A stretch of DNA of 64,000 bases from Flavobacterium sp. Root420 (GTDB lineage: Bacteria; Bacteroidota; Bacteroidia; Flavobacteriales; Flavobacteriaceae), in assembly GCF_001427905.1 (NCBI RefSeq), contig NZ_LMEF01000001.1:682394-746393 (forward strand). The letters are read 5' to 3'. The translations under genes were made by a program, and so were the position numbers. Shown one piece after another: positions 29,430 to 38,959 of this stretch. Each line of letters starts with the position of its first letter. The stretch's first letter is position 1. A model generated the notes under the pieces. That model saw nothing but the letters and a program-made list of their open reading frames with translations, was not told the DNA's origin and ran no database searches.

Positions 29430-32165
29430 TTATAGTTTTTTATTAAAATCTCCTGCATAAACAGAAGTCATTTTATCCAAACTTAAATATTTCTTCAAAA
29501 CAGCATTAACTTCTTCTACTTTTAATGCCTTAACTTTATTTTCTAAATCATCATAGTCTTCCAATGGAATACCATATTGTAAATAAGTATTAACAAGATT
29601 CATCAGGGTATCATCACTTCCTAATCTCGTTTTTCTTTCATTCTGCCAACTAACTAAGTTTGATTTTAATTCCTCAGCAGTAAATCCATCTTTTAATGCT
29701 TTTGAAATTTCTTCTTTTGTAGCCGTTTCAACTGCATTCTTTTTCGTCGGATTTAAAAAAGCATAGTACGACCATGAAGCAACATCACTAGTAATAGGCA
29801 CATCAATAAATGAGCCTGCTCCGTAACTTATCCCTTCTTTCTCTCTTAATCTCATCGGAATTCTTGCACTTAAAAAACCTCCACTTCCTAATATTTCATT
29901 GGCCATTACAAAAGCCGGATAATCTGCACTGGTTCTTGTCATTTTAAAACTAATTCTACCAAGCGCTACAGCGTTTTCTTTATCCGGAGTTATATAATCC
30001 TTATCCAATACTTTTGTTTCAAAATAAGTAGGTTTAGCTAATTCATACTTTGATTTAGAATTCCATTTTCCAAAAGTGTTTTCTAAAATCTGTACTGTCG
30101 ATTTACCTTCTAAATCCCCCACAACACTTCCAATACCATTATTTGCTCCTAAAATATTTTGATAAAAATCAACTATCTCCGTTTGTTTTATCTTTTTAAA
30201 AGCATCTATTTGCTCCTGAATTGTTGGCGTGTAAAAAATACTCGTTTTATCATATTTCGTAGTCTGCCTGGTAAGTTCCGTAAAAGCAACCGTTTGAGGA
30301 TCATTCAGGTTAGACTCCAAATAAGTATTATACTCCGTAATCGTTTTTGTCAGTTCATTTTGCGGAAAAGTGGAATTAACAAGCAAATCATTTAAAATTT
30401 CCATTACTTCTTTAAAACTTTCTTTATAAGTACTGATGCTAATTGATAAAGTCTGTCCTGAAAAATTAAAATAAATACTAGACTTTAATTGATCCAATCG
30501 ATCCTGAATTTGCTCTTTTGTTCTGGTTTTAGTTCCTGTTTTCAATAATTGCGCTAGAATTCCGCCAGTATCTGTCTTACCTGCCAATTCTTTTTCATTA
30601 CTCACCGGAAATTTAAAATTAGCCTGAACTTTACCGCCTTTTATTTCTTTTTTAATCAAGCCATATTTTGCGCCATTGCTCAGTTTTCCTTCAACAAAAT
30701 TTTGTTTTAAATTTTTTATAGAAGCTTCAAATGCAGCTGCCTCTTTCTCTAAAGCTTTCCCTTTATACTCTTTAGTTAAAGCAACTACTTGCTCGTCTGT
30801 ATATTCTACAGATTTTACTCGCTGCTCCTCTTTTGAAGGAATAAAAACTCCAATTGTTCTGTTATTGCTTCTAAAATATTTCTCTGCAACTCTTTGAATA
30901 TCTTCTTTCGTTAATTTTTCAACAGCATCTCTATACAAATACCCTAGTCTAAAATCTCCCGCACCAATAATTTCCGTTAGATTAATTGCAAAAGAAATAG
31001 TATTATTCTTAACACCTTCAATTTGTTTGATAATCTTTGCTTTAGCCCTGCTTACATCCTGATCCGTATATTTAGTGGTTGTTATTTTATCCAATTCTGT
31101 CCTAACAATTTCTTGTGTTGCTTTAATATCTTTATCATTAGGAACAGCAACTCCAAAATACATAAAACTTGCATCTCTAACACCTGGCTGCCAAACATAT
31201 AAGCTTGATACTTTTTGAGTTTCAACCAACGCTTTATACAAATAACCAGATGGATCAGAAGTCAAAATTTCACCCAAAGCATCAATTGCAGCAAAATCAT
31301 TATCAGCGTAAGGAACAGTATGATATAATGCACCTACATTTTTGCTGTGACCAGCTCTTTTAAGCTCAACAAACTTCTCTCCGTCTTGCGCCGGTTCTAT
31401 TGTATAAGTTTTATCTAAAACCCTTTTTGGTCTTGGAATAGACCCTAAATATTGTCCGATATATTGCAATGCTTTTTGTTCGTCAAATTTACCTGCAATA
31501 ACTAAAGTTGCATTATCCGGCTGATAGTATTTTTCGTAAAAAACCCTAAGCCTATTCGCTTTTACTCGTTCAATATCTTCTTTGCTTCCAATCGTACTAT
31601 TTCCGTAATTGTGCCATAAATAGGCTGTAGAGAGAATTCTTTCCTGCAAAACACCATCTGGATTATTTTCACCTATTTCGAATTCATTTCTTACTACCGA
31701 GAACTCCTTATCAAGGTCTGTTTGTAAAATAGTCGCATTAATCATTCGATCGGCTTCCATTTCAATACTCCATTTTAAATTTTCATCGTTTGATGGGAAA
31801 ATTTCGTAGTAATTAGTTCTGTCTAACCAAGTGGTTCCATTGGCAGATCCTCCCTTATCAGAAAGCATTTTTTTAATATCACCCAAATTCTTGGTACTTT
31901 TAAAAAGCATATGCTCTAATAAATGTGCCATACCTTTTTCTCCATAACCTTCGTTTCTGGATCCTACACTGTAAACAATATTGACTACCATATTACTTTG
32001 GGAAGCATCTGGAATCAAAAGAACTTTTAATCCGTTATTTAAAGAATATTCTTTAACACCTTCTACATTAGTAATGTATTTGGGTATTTCCGATTTTTGC
32101 GCATAAACTGAACTCAACGAAACGAATGAGCAGTACAAAATCCCACTTAGTAATAGGTTTCTCAT
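29430..32165 (-). CDS. M16 family zinc metallopeptidase (pitrilysin-like)
   Basis: A 911-residue secreted or periplasmic metallopeptidase with a signal peptide (MRNLLLSGILYCSFVSLSSVYAQ). The inverted zinc motif HXXEH is HLLEH at residues 81-85, followed downstream by the third ligand region NEFEIGENNPDG. Two M16 repeats: an active N-terminal half (about 30-470) and an inactive C-terminal half (about 490-911) lacking HXXEH, with the typical RTSADYPAFVMANEILGSGGFLSARIPMRLREKEGISYG segment near its end. Both halves are in one chain, as in pitrilysin and many Bacteroidota paralogues. Probably degrades peptides in the envelope. Confidence 0.95.
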   Translation of the reverse strand: MRNLLLSGILYCSFVSLSSVYAQKSEIPKYITNVEGVKEYSLNNGLKVLLIPDASQSNMVVNIVYSVGSRNEGYGEKGMAHLLEHMLFKSTKNLGDIKKMLSDKGGSANGTTWLDRTNYYEIFPSNDENLKWSIEMEADRMINATILQTDLDKEFSVVRNEFEIGENNPDGVLQERILSTAYLWHNYGNSTIGSKEDIERVKANRLRVFYEKYYQPDNATLVIAGKFDEQKALQYIGQYLGSIPRPKRVLDKTYTIEPAQDGEKFVELKRAGHSKNVGALYHTVPYADNDFAAIDALGEILTSDPSGYLYKALVETQKVSSLYVWQPGVRDASFMYFGVAVPNDKDIKATQEIVRTELDKITTTKYTDQDVSRAKAKIIKQIEGVKNNTISFAINLTEIIGAGDFRLGYLYRDAVEKLTKEDIQRVAEKYFRSNNRTIGVFIPSKEEQRVKSVEYTDEQVVALTKEYKGKALEKEAAAFEASIKNLKQNFVEGKLSNGAKYGLIKKEIKGGKVQANFKFPVSNEKELAGKTDTGGILAQLLKTGTKTRTKEQIQDRLDQLKSSIYFNFSGQTLSISISTYKESFKEVMEILNDLLVNSTFPQNELTKTITEYNTYLESNLNDPQTVAFTELTRQTTKYDKTSIFYTPTIQEQIDAFKKIKQTEIVDFYQNILGANNGIGSVVGDLEGKSTVQILENTFGKWNSKSKYELAKPTYFETKVLDKDYITPDKENAVALGRISFKMTRTSADYPAFVMANEILGSGGFLSARIPMRLREKEGISYGAGSFIDVPITSDVASWSYYAFLNPTKKNAVETATKEEISKALKDGFTAEELKSNLVSWQNERKTRLGSDDTLMNLVNTYLQYGIPLEDYDDLENKVKALKVEEVNAVLKKYLSLDKMTSVYAGDFNKKL

Positions 32166-32271
32166 AGATGATATTAAATTATTTAAAATAAATTATTCTT
32201 GGTAACCAAATATAGTATTTTTCTTAAATACGATAATCTGAAATTAACTAAGTTTTAGCAATTTACCTTAA

Positions 32272-32439
32272 AAATAAATTCCAATTTTCTAAAATTCCAA
32301 TTACTGCTGTAAAATTCCAAATCTTTAAATTCCAAATTCCAATTGATACCATAAAAAAATCTGAAACTAGCATTTATAATGCAGTTTCAGATTCATATTA
32401 TTGGTCAATTCCTAAAATTGGAATTTGGAATTTAAATTT
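32272..32439. repeat. Inverted word array around a terminator (between asnB-like gene and M16 gene)
   Basis: Left words AAATTCCAATT and AAATTCCAAATTCC (32272-32344); right words AAATTGGAATTTGGAA (32414-32439). The hairpin at 32358-32393 sits in the middle. Same word family as 29273-29424. Confidence 0.7.
32358..32393 (-). terminator. Terminator of the asnB-like gene
   Basis: Stem AATCTGAAACT / AGTTTCAGATT extended by GCAT/ATGC with one bulged base, then T7 on the minus strand. Confidence 0.85.
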
Positions 32440-32453
32440 CTTTTTTTGAATTT

Positions 32454-34070
32454 TTAAACCCCAACCCCGGACTTCGAAATTTCTTTACCTGAATTTACGT
32501 GAGCTGAATTTGCTCTACCACTAGGATCCTGATTGTCTTGCCATTTTGGAATCCATTTACGCACTGTTTGAGCAGCACTAACTTGTGGATAATATTTATG
32601 AAATATTGATCTGTAAAAATAAGCTTCTTTTGTTGTCGGTGTATTATATGGAAATTCTGCAGCAGCTCCGGCCAATTGTTCATCTGAAACCTGTTCAGCA
32701 CAATATTTGATTAATTCATCAACCCAATTATAACCTACTCCGTCTGAAAACTGCTCTTTTTGTCTCCATAAAATTTCTCCCGGCAAATATGGATTTTCCG
32801 GAGTATCAAATGCTTTTCTTAAAATATATTTTTCAATACCATCATATGTTTTTGGCTGTTTTTCTTCCGTTTTAATCCGGATTGCTACATCCAGAAAAGC
32901 GCTATCTAAAAACGGAATTCTCGCTTCTAAACCTGTTGCCATTGTCGTTTTATCCGCACGCAATAAATCGGCCGTAAATAATTTCTGAACTCTTTCAATC
33001 GTTTCATCCTGAAATTCTTCTGATGATGGTGCGTTTCTAAAATACAAATGACCACCAAAAATCTCATCGGCACCTTCTCCTGAAAGAATTACTTTTATTC
33101 CTTTTTCACTTATTGCTTTTGACAACAAATACATCGGAACTCCGGCTCGTACAGAAATGATATCATAGGTCTCAATATGATAAATTACTTTTTCTATGAT
33201 TTCAACACCTTCTTCTACACTAAAATATATTTCATGATGATCAGTTCCTAAAAATTCTGCCGCTTTTCTGGCTGCAATATTATCAGGTGCATTTGCATCT
33301 AATCCGATAGAAAATGACTGCAGTTTTTTTCCGTTTTCAGCATATAATCGCGCTGCAATAGATGATGTTAAAGATGAATCCAATCCTCCTGAAAGCAATA
33401 CCCCAACAGGAACCTCACTCATCAAACGCTTACGGGTAGCTTCAACTAAAGTTTCACGAATCAAATCTAAATCAAGACTTTCTACAGCTTTTTTGTGGTC
33501 TTCATATTCAGGATGGTAATATTTTACAAAACCTGTCTTAGCTGTATAATAATGTCCCGGAGGAAAAGTCGAAAATGACTTACATTGATCTGAAATTGAT
33601 TTCATTTCTGAAGAAAAATAAATTCTTCCTCTTTCGTCCAATCCATAATACAAAGGTTTTACTCCAATTGGGTCTCTTCCGGCAATATAGTCATCACCAT
33701 CAATAACCACAAAAGCAAAATCTCCATCAAGCATATTACAGAAATTGTATCCAAATTCTTCGTACAAATGCACGATAACTTCTGAATCAGATTTTGTTCT
33801 GAACTCATGCTCTTTTAAAACGGTATTTTTTAATTCCTGATAATTATAAATCTCGCCATCATGAACCATCCAGGCTTTATTTGATCCCTGAATAGGCTGT
33901 TTACCTGTCTGTAAGTCAACAATTGATAAACTTTCATGACAAATAATACTTCCATTCTCCATAATATGCAGATCATTCTCATCAGGACCACGATGTGACA
34001 TTCTTTTAGAAAGTTCTTTTACAAGTTTCGGGTCTTTTCCTTTACCAATAACTGCCAATAATCCAGACAT
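32454..34070 (-). CDS. Asparagine synthetase B paralogue with degraded glutaminase site
   Basis: A 538-residue homologue of AsnB. The synthetase half is intact: PP-loop SGGLDSS (227-233), FSIGLDANAPD, HIETYDIISVRAGVPMYLLS, LSGEGADEIFGGHLYF and WRQKEQFSDGVGYNWVDE. The N-terminal amidotransferase half keeps the fold but lacks key residues. The nucleophile Cys after Met is Ser (MSGLLAVIG), the glutamine-binding Arg of HERLSIVD is Ser (HESLSIVD, position 47), and Asn of NGEIYN is Asp (HDGEIYN, position 71). An in-frame stop lies just upstream of this ATG, so no MC-start exists. It probably uses free ammonia or another donor, or has a new role. It follows the canonical asnB (34380) but each has its own terminator. 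Confidence 0.9.
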   Translation of the reverse strand: MSGLLAVIGKGKDPKLVKELSKRMSHRGPDENDLHIMENGSIICHESLSIVDLQTGKQPIQGSNKAWMVHDGEIYNYQELKNTVLKEHEFRTKSDSEVIVHLYEEFGYNFCNMLDGDFAFVVIDGDDYIAGRDPIGVKPLYYGLDERGRIYFSSEMKSISDQCKSFSTFPPGHYYTAKTGFVKYYHPEYEDHKKAVESLDLDLIRETLVEATRKRLMSEVPVGVLLSGGLDSSLTSSIAARLYAENGKKLQSFSIGLDANAPDNIAARKAAEFLGTDHHEIYFSVEEGVEIIEKVIYHIETYDIISVRAGVPMYLLSKAISEKGIKVILSGEGADEIFGGHLYFRNAPSSEEFQDETIERVQKLFTADLLRADKTTMATGLEARIPFLDSAFLDVAIRIKTEEKQPKTYDGIEKYILRKAFDTPENPYLPGEILWRQKEQFSDGVGYNWVDELIKYCAEQVSDEQLAGAAAEFPYNTPTTKEAYFYRSIFHKYYPQVSAAQTVRKWIPKWQDNQDPSGRANSAHVNSGKEISKSGVGV

Positions 34071-34316
34071 ACTATTCTATTTTTTATTATTATTTTTAAT
34101 CACTTCCCTCATGAAGCGAATTAACTTTAAAATTGATTTTAATTTCACATCTAAGCAAAACTAAATATATTCCTGCATTTTCCTGAAATCTTTCCTTAAT
34201 CTTGTAGATTTAAACTGTCTTTAAACAAAACATCAAATATAAAAAGAAAGTTAAATATTATCGAAAAAAAAATCATAAGTCGTTGAAATTATGAATTTAA
34301 CAATTTAAAAGACGAA

Positions 34317-34343
34317 AAACGTCCTCTAAAATAGAGAACGTCT
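34317..34343 (-). terminator. Terminator of asnB
   Basis: Minus-strand stem ACGTtCTCTA / tAGAGgACGT (one mismatch) followed by TTTTT. It lies in the 309-bp gap between the two asnB-type genes, which otherwise holds only AT-rich sequence with no clear feature. Confidence 0.75.
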
Positions 34344-34379
34344 TTACTTAAATATATACTAAATTCAAAAATTCATTTT

Positions 34380-36056
34380 TTATGCTTTCGCATAGGCATC
34401 ATCGTGCACACTTGCCACTGCTCTACCTGATGGATCGTTCATATTTTTGAACGCTTCATCCCATTCCAAAGCAATTTTTGTACTACAAGCAACACTTGCT
34501 TCCTGAGGCACACATAAAGCTGCAGCATCACTTGGGAAATGTTCAGCAAAAATTGAACGGTAGTAATACTCTTCTTTAGAAGTTGGCGTTTGTAATGGGA
34601 ATTTATATCTCGCATTTGCCAATTGTTCGTCTGAAACTTCTTTAGCTACCACTTCTTTCAAAGTATCAATCCAGCTGTATCCTACTCCATCAGAAAATTG
34701 TTCTTTTTGTCTCCATGCTACACTTTCAGGCAACATATCTTCAAAAGCTTTACGAACTACCCATTTTTCCATAGGGTGTTCTTTGTTGATCATTTTATCT
34801 TGTGGGTTGATGCGCATTGCAACATCCATAAATTCTTTATCTAAGAATGGTACACGTCCTTCAATTCCCCAAGCTGCTAAACTTTTGTTAGCTCTCAAAC
34901 AATCGTACATATGTAATTTTCCCAATTTACGAACGTTTTCTTCGTGAAATTCTCTTGCGTTTGGAGCTTTGTGAAAGTATAAATAGCCTCCAAACAACTC
35001 ATCTGCACCTTCACCAGACAGTACCATTTTGATTCCCATTGATTTAATAACTCTCGCCATTAACCACATTGGAGTTGAAGCTCTAACGGTAGTTACATCA
35101 TAAGTTTCAAGGTTATAAATTACATCACGAACGGCATCTAATCCTTCCTGGATTGTAAATTTAATTTCATGGTGAATTGTTCCGATATGTTTTGCAACAA
35201 TTTGAGCTGCTGCTAAATCAGGAGAACCGTCAAGTCCAACCGAAAAAGAGTGCAATTGCGGATACCAGGCATCTGTAGTATCATCAGATTCAATACGTTT
35301 TTGTGCAAATTTTTTGGCTACAGCTGAAGTAATAGACGAATCTAAACCTCCAGAAAGCAATACTCCATAAGGAACATCACTCATCAATTGTCTGTGAACT
35401 GCTGCCTCTAAAGCTTCTTTAATTGCAGGAATACTTGTTTCGTTGTCTTTTACAGCGTCATATTCTGTCCAATCTCTTTTGTACCACTGTACAAATTCGC
35501 CGTCTTTGCTTGTCATATAATGACCTGGAGGAAACAATTGAATTTTTGTACAATATCCTTCCAAAGCTTTTAATTCAGAAGCTACATAAAAAGTTCCATG
35601 TTGATCCCAACCAATGTACAATGGAATAATTCCCATGTGGTCGCGGGCAATAAAATACTCATCTTTCTCAACATCATAAATTGCAAATCCAAAGATTCCG
35701 TTCATTTCATCAATAAAGTGAGGCCCTTTTTCTTTGTAAAGAGCCAGAATAACTTCACAGTCACTTTCCGTTTGAAAGTTATATTTTCCTTCAAATTGTT
35801 TACGCAATTCTCTGTGGTTGTATATTTCACCATTTGCAGCCAAAACCAACTTTTTATCTTCTGTAAATAAAGGTTGTTTTCCAGACGCTGGATCAACAAT
35901 TGCCAAACGCTCATGAGAAAGAATTGCTTTATCATTACTATAAATCCCGCTCCAGTCTGGTCCACGGTGACGAATGATTTTAGACATTTCTAATACTTGA
36001 GGTCTTAAAGTCTCGGCTTTTTGTTTTAGATCAAAGGCACATACGATTCCGCACAT
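34380..36056 (-). CDS. asnB: Asparagine synthetase B, glutamine-hydrolysing
   Basis: A 558-residue enzyme making asparagine from aspartate, ATP and glutamine. The class II amidotransferase half is complete: nucleophile Cys2 (MCGIVCAFDL), RHRGPDWSGIY, SHERLAIVD, AANGEIYNH and ESDCEVILALY. The synthetase half has LLSGGLDSSITSAVAKK, HSFSVGLDGSPDLAAAQIVAKHIG, TVRASTPMWLMAR, LSGEGADELFGGYLYF and WRQKEQFSDGVGYSWIDTLKE. It matches E. coli AsnB along its whole length, including the C-terminal VACSTKIALEWDEAFKNMNDPSGRAV tail. It serves as the reference for the degraded paralogue downstream. Confidence 0.97.
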   Translation of the reverse strand: MCGIVCAFDLKQKAETLRPQVLEMSKIIRHRGPDWSGIYSNDKAILSHERLAIVDPASGKQPLFTEDKKLVLAANGEIYNHRELRKQFEGKYNFQTESDCEVILALYKEKGPHFIDEMNGIFGFAIYDVEKDEYFIARDHMGIIPLYIGWDQHGTFYVASELKALEGYCTKIQLFPPGHYMTSKDGEFVQWYKRDWTEYDAVKDNETSIPAIKEALEAAVHRQLMSDVPYGVLLSGGLDSSITSAVAKKFAQKRIESDDTTDAWYPQLHSFSVGLDGSPDLAAAQIVAKHIGTIHHEIKFTIQEGLDAVRDVIYNLETYDVTTVRASTPMWLMARVIKSMGIKMVLSGEGADELFGGYLYFHKAPNAREFHEENVRKLGKLHMYDCLRANKSLAAWGIEGRVPFLDKEFMDVAMRINPQDKMINKEHPMEKWVVRKAFEDMLPESVAWRQKEQFSDGVGYSWIDTLKEVVAKEVSDEQLANARYKFPLQTPTSKEEYYYRSIFAEHFPSDAAALCVPQEASVACSTKIALEWDEAFKNMNDPSGRAVASVHDDAYAKA

Positions 36057-36199
36057 AATTATATATTTTTAATTGTAAATTTTATTTTGATAAGGCAAAG
36101 ATGCAGTATTGGTTATAATTGAAAAACACAAATATTCATTTCAGTTATAATTTTAAACCATTAATTTGATTTTACATATAAAATGTAAAATTTTAACAC

Positions 36200-36240
36200 A
36201 AAAAAAAGCCCTGAACTTGAAAATTTCAATTTTAGGGTTA
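36200..36240 (-). terminator. Terminator of the GreA/GreB-like gene
   Basis: On the minus strand AACCCT...AGGGCTT with an inner TTGAA/TTCAA helix, followed by T8. It lies in the 318-bp gap between asnB and the Gre-like gene; the rest of the gap is AT-rich leader of asnB without a clear element. Confidence 0.7.
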
Positions 36241-36374
36241 AATGAAGCGCAAAACGCAATGTTTTCAGGAGATCTTTGAACTATATTTTGACATTTTAAA
36301 GAAACATTGAAAAATATTCAATGAGAAGAATAAAAGCTGTTCAGAAATTATTCTTTACACAATCCTGAATTAAA

Positions 36375-36824
36375 TTATTCAACACTTTCAATAGTATAAT
36401 GTGTTTTATTAATTTCGAATTGAAACCCAACTTTATTTCCCATTAAATGAGAACCTAAAGGAGATTGTGGAGAAAGTGCAATAACATTAATTCCGTCAAT
36501 TGCAATTTTAGGAAGTGCCACACTCAAATACAAATGAATTCCGTTGGCTTTTACCAAACTTCCGGAAATAATATTCTCTGTTGTTTTTGATGCATCAATT
36601 TTATCTAAAATCGCTTTTTGAGTTATCGCTTCTTTTAATTTATTGGTCAGTTTTTCCTGTTCGATATGCATCATTGACAAAGCCGTTTCGTGCTTATCTC
36701 CAGCCGAGCCTTTGGCATCGTTTTTAGAATCTTCGGTCAAAGCCGAAATCATGTCTCTAAAAACATCTATTCGGTCCTGAACCATTTGTAAATAATGAGA
36801 ATGTATTTTTTGCTTGAAAGTCAT
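36375..36824 (-). CDS. GreA/GreB-like C-terminal domain protein
   Basis: A 149-residue cytosolic protein. The N-terminal half is a helical coiled coil (MTFKQKIHSHYLQMVQDRID... then SAGDKHETALSMMHIEQEKL). The C-terminal half (GSLVKANGIHLYLSVALP...VIALSPQSPLGSHLMGNKVG) resembles the FKBP-like domain of GreA/GreB, including the SPxxPLGxxLMGxxxG pattern. A role in transcript cleavage or another RNA polymerase secondary-channel function is inferred. Homologues are often mislabelled '3-oxoacyl-ACP synthase'; nothing here supports that. I start at ATG 36824: the upstream GTG extension runs into the repeat at 36832-36970. Confidence 0.75.
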   Translation of the reverse strand: MTFKQKIHSHYLQMVQDRIDVFRDMISALTEDSKNDAKGSAGDKHETALSMMHIEQEKLTNKLKEAITQKAILDKIDASKTTENIISGSLVKANGIHLYLSVALPKIAIDGINVIALSPQSPLGSHLMGNKVGFQFEINKTHYTIESVE

Positions 36825-36831
36825 ACGTGTT

Positions 36832-36970
36832 TTTGCCACGAAGGCGCTAAGGCGCAAAGATCGTAAAAAAAAGTTAGCCACGAATTCACGAATTATTAAT
36901 TTAATTCGTGAATTCGTGGCTAAAAATTCTATTATAACAAACTTTGCGTCTTAGCGCCTTGGTGGCAAAC
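36832..36970. repeat. Nested inverted repeats of two word families
   Basis: Outer arms 36832-36861 and 36940-36970 read TTTGCCACGAAGGCGCTAAG... and its complement, with about two mismatches in 28. Inside them, a perfect 22-bp inverted repeat (36874-36895 and 36902-36923, core GCCACGAATTCACGAATT) closes on a 6-nt loop. The inner element recurs at 53532-53591. The array fills the gap between the beta-barrel gene and the Gre-like gene. Confidence 0.85.
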
Positions 36971-36975
36971 TTCTC

Positions 36976-38727
36976 TTAAAAATCAAATTTATAATTCCCG
37001 CCCACTAAAACCTGAAATCCCTGAACCGGATAATTCAACCATCTTTCGTAAGCCTGATTTCCTATATTATTTAGTTTTAAGAAGAAAGTCAAACGTTCGT
37101 TGTATTTGTATCCTAAATGTGCATTGGCATCAAAATAACTTTTTAAAGTAACCGGAACTCCAAGTGTTGCAGCATCTAAATTGGTCTGCATGTCTTTACG
37201 CTCTCCCACAAAGAAAACATTTAAACCAGCGTACCATTGTTTTGTGATATTCACATCAAGATTAGAGCTTATTTTCATTGAAGGTAAATTCCACGCTTCT
37301 AAACCATCTGTTTTATAACTATTGAAAGTTCCGTTGATTCCGAAAGAAACACTTTGAGAAAAATCAGCTTTTAATTCTGCATAAAAACGCAATGTTCTTA
37401 CATCATCATAAACAACTCCAAACGAGTTTCCGAAAGCGTAATTCTGGTTGTCAAAATTCTCTGTATAATCATTGCTTTTAAACAAAGCCTTGTCTTTTTC
37501 GTTTAAATAAGAACCTGTCAGATTATAATTGATATTGTTTGCCAATTTTCCTTTTAAACCAGCAAAAACATTATACTGATTACTTGTTGGTCTCATGTTT
37601 AAAGTTGGAGATAAAAACGGATTTTCAGTTACAAAATCAGCATAAGAGTTTTGATTTAAACTTCCGTTTACTCCAGTGTAGAAAATCATTAAATCGCCTA
37701 CTAATTTATAAGAAGCATTTACTTTAGGATAAATATAGAACTTGTTTCCACTGTTTTCTGAATCCAATCCATAATACAATCCGGCTCCTAACTCTAATGT
37801 CCAGTCATTTTCAGTAACCACAAAACTTGGTTCAATTCCAAAATTAGTCAAACTGTATTTTAATGGTTCTGTATTATCTCTTACATAATTATTTTCAAAA
37901 GACCCGCTTACGTGATCTACAATAATATTGGTATTGATAGCCTGATCCATTACATCAACCTTAAAAGAAGGTTTTAAATAAAAACGGTTTTCTGAAGAGG
38001 AGAAACTATCCGAAAAATGCGTAAATCTTGTTGCTATTTTACTAAAAATCCCTTCTGTAAAATCCATATTTCCGCCTAATGAAATAGTATTATAAGAATG
38101 ATTCGGATTGATTCCTCTAATCAAATCTTCCTGCGTTTCCGGAGGTAAAGTCATTCCAAAATCAGCTGGCAAACCATACCAATTGTACACCTGATTTTGA
38201 TATCCTAAATCTACACCCCATGACATATCACGATTGTTTACACCATAGCCCACATTTACACCAGTATCATAAAATTCATCATTCAAATTCACATCTTTGA
38301 TACCGCCTTGCGAAGAATGATGGCGCAACATTGCTGCTACATAATCATTATTTCCTAAATCCTGTGTAACGAATAATTCGGCATTCAAAGTTCCATAATT
38401 TCCAACTCCAAGAGTAGCATAATTACTAAACAATCTTTCTTTTTTTGATTTATCAACACTTGCAGCATTTCCTTTTGAAGGTGTAAAAGTAGACGCCACC
38501 GGAACAGACAAAATACTATATTTAATAGTTTCCTTTGGCTGATTTCCACTATCGTCAAGCGAAGGTGTTTCCTTTACTTTAAAAGCATCTGAAATTGTTG
38601 GCGAATACGGTTTTACCACATTTACCGTTTCAGTTCCGATACTTTCATTTTTCTTTTGCGAAAACGAAAGCTGAGCAACAAACAACAGCAGTAAAATGAT
38701 GATTTTATTTTGGCAATTAATTTTCAT
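36976..38727 (-). CDS. TonB-dependent-receptor-like outer-membrane beta-barrel protein
   Basis: A 583-residue outer-membrane barrel with a signal peptide (MKINCQNKIIILLLLFVAQLSFSQ). The mature N-terminus (KKNESIGTETVNVVKPYSPTISDAFKVKETPSL) is followed directly by barrel strands (YATLGVGNYGTLNAELFV...), with no room for a plug domain. The last strand VLVGGNYKFDF ends in Phe, as for BAM substrates. The closing part LTFFLKLNNIGNQAYERW is typical of TonB-receptor barrels. Likely partner: the TPR protein at 39982-42996, separated by the PhzF gene on the same strand. Substrate unknown. Confidence 0.85.
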   Translation of the reverse strand: MKINCQNKIIILLLLFVAQLSFSQKKNESIGTETVNVVKPYSPTISDAFKVKETPSLDDSGNQPKETIKYSILSVPVASTFTPSKGNAASVDKSKKERLFSNYATLGVGNYGTLNAELFVTQDLGNNDYVAAMLRHHSSQGGIKDVNLNDEFYDTGVNVGYGVNNRDMSWGVDLGYQNQVYNWYGLPADFGMTLPPETQEDLIRGINPNHSYNTISLGGNMDFTEGIFSKIATRFTHFSDSFSSSENRFYLKPSFKVDVMDQAINTNIIVDHVSGSFENNYVRDNTEPLKYSLTNFGIEPSFVVTENDWTLELGAGLYYGLDSENSGNKFYIYPKVNASYKLVGDLMIFYTGVNGSLNQNSYADFVTENPFLSPTLNMRPTSNQYNVFAGLKGKLANNINYNLTGSYLNEKDKALFKSNDYTENFDNQNYAFGNSFGVVYDDVRTLRFYAELKADFSQSVSFGINGTFNSYKTDGLEAWNLPSMKISSNLDVNITKQWYAGLNVFFVGERKDMQTNLDAATLGVPVTLKSYFDANAHLGYKYNERLTFFLKLNNIGNQAYERWLNYPVQGFQVLVGGNYKFDF

Positions 38728-38739
38728 ATATCTTATTTT

Positions 38740-38955
38740 TTAGAGAAAAGAACAAAGAGTAAAGAGAATAGACTTCCAATCTTTGCTTTCCAATCTATAT
38801 TCTATTTTCTATTCTCTATTTTCTATTTTCTATATTCTATTTTCTATATTCTATTTTCTAATCTTTACTCTTGGCTCTTGGCTCTATTTTCTAAAATCTA
38901 TATTCTATTTTCTATACTCTATTTTCTATACTCTATTTTCTATACTCTATTTTCT
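38740..38955. repeat. Word array, CTATTTTCTATATT family, copy 1
   Basis: About 140 bp of imperfect repeats of the word CTATTTTCTATA (with CTATACT and CTATATT variants), preceded by the complementary AGAGAAAAGAACAAAGAG stretch and the linker AATAGACTTCCAATCTTTG. The two nearby reading frames here are artefacts of the repeat. A second copy with the same linker lies at 39837-39976; the two copies bracket the PhzF gene. Confidence 0.8.
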
Positions 38956-38959
38956 TAAC

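Noticed and set aside
29252..29458. Minus-strand reading frame of 68 residues downstream of the M16 gene
   Set aside because: It covers a terminator and a word array, overlaps the M16 end, and is Lys/Phe/Asn-rich with no motif.
36825..36881. GTG-started N-terminal extension of the GreA/GreB-like protein
   Set aside because: It would be encoded by the nested inverted repeat; the ATG at 36824 gives the family length.
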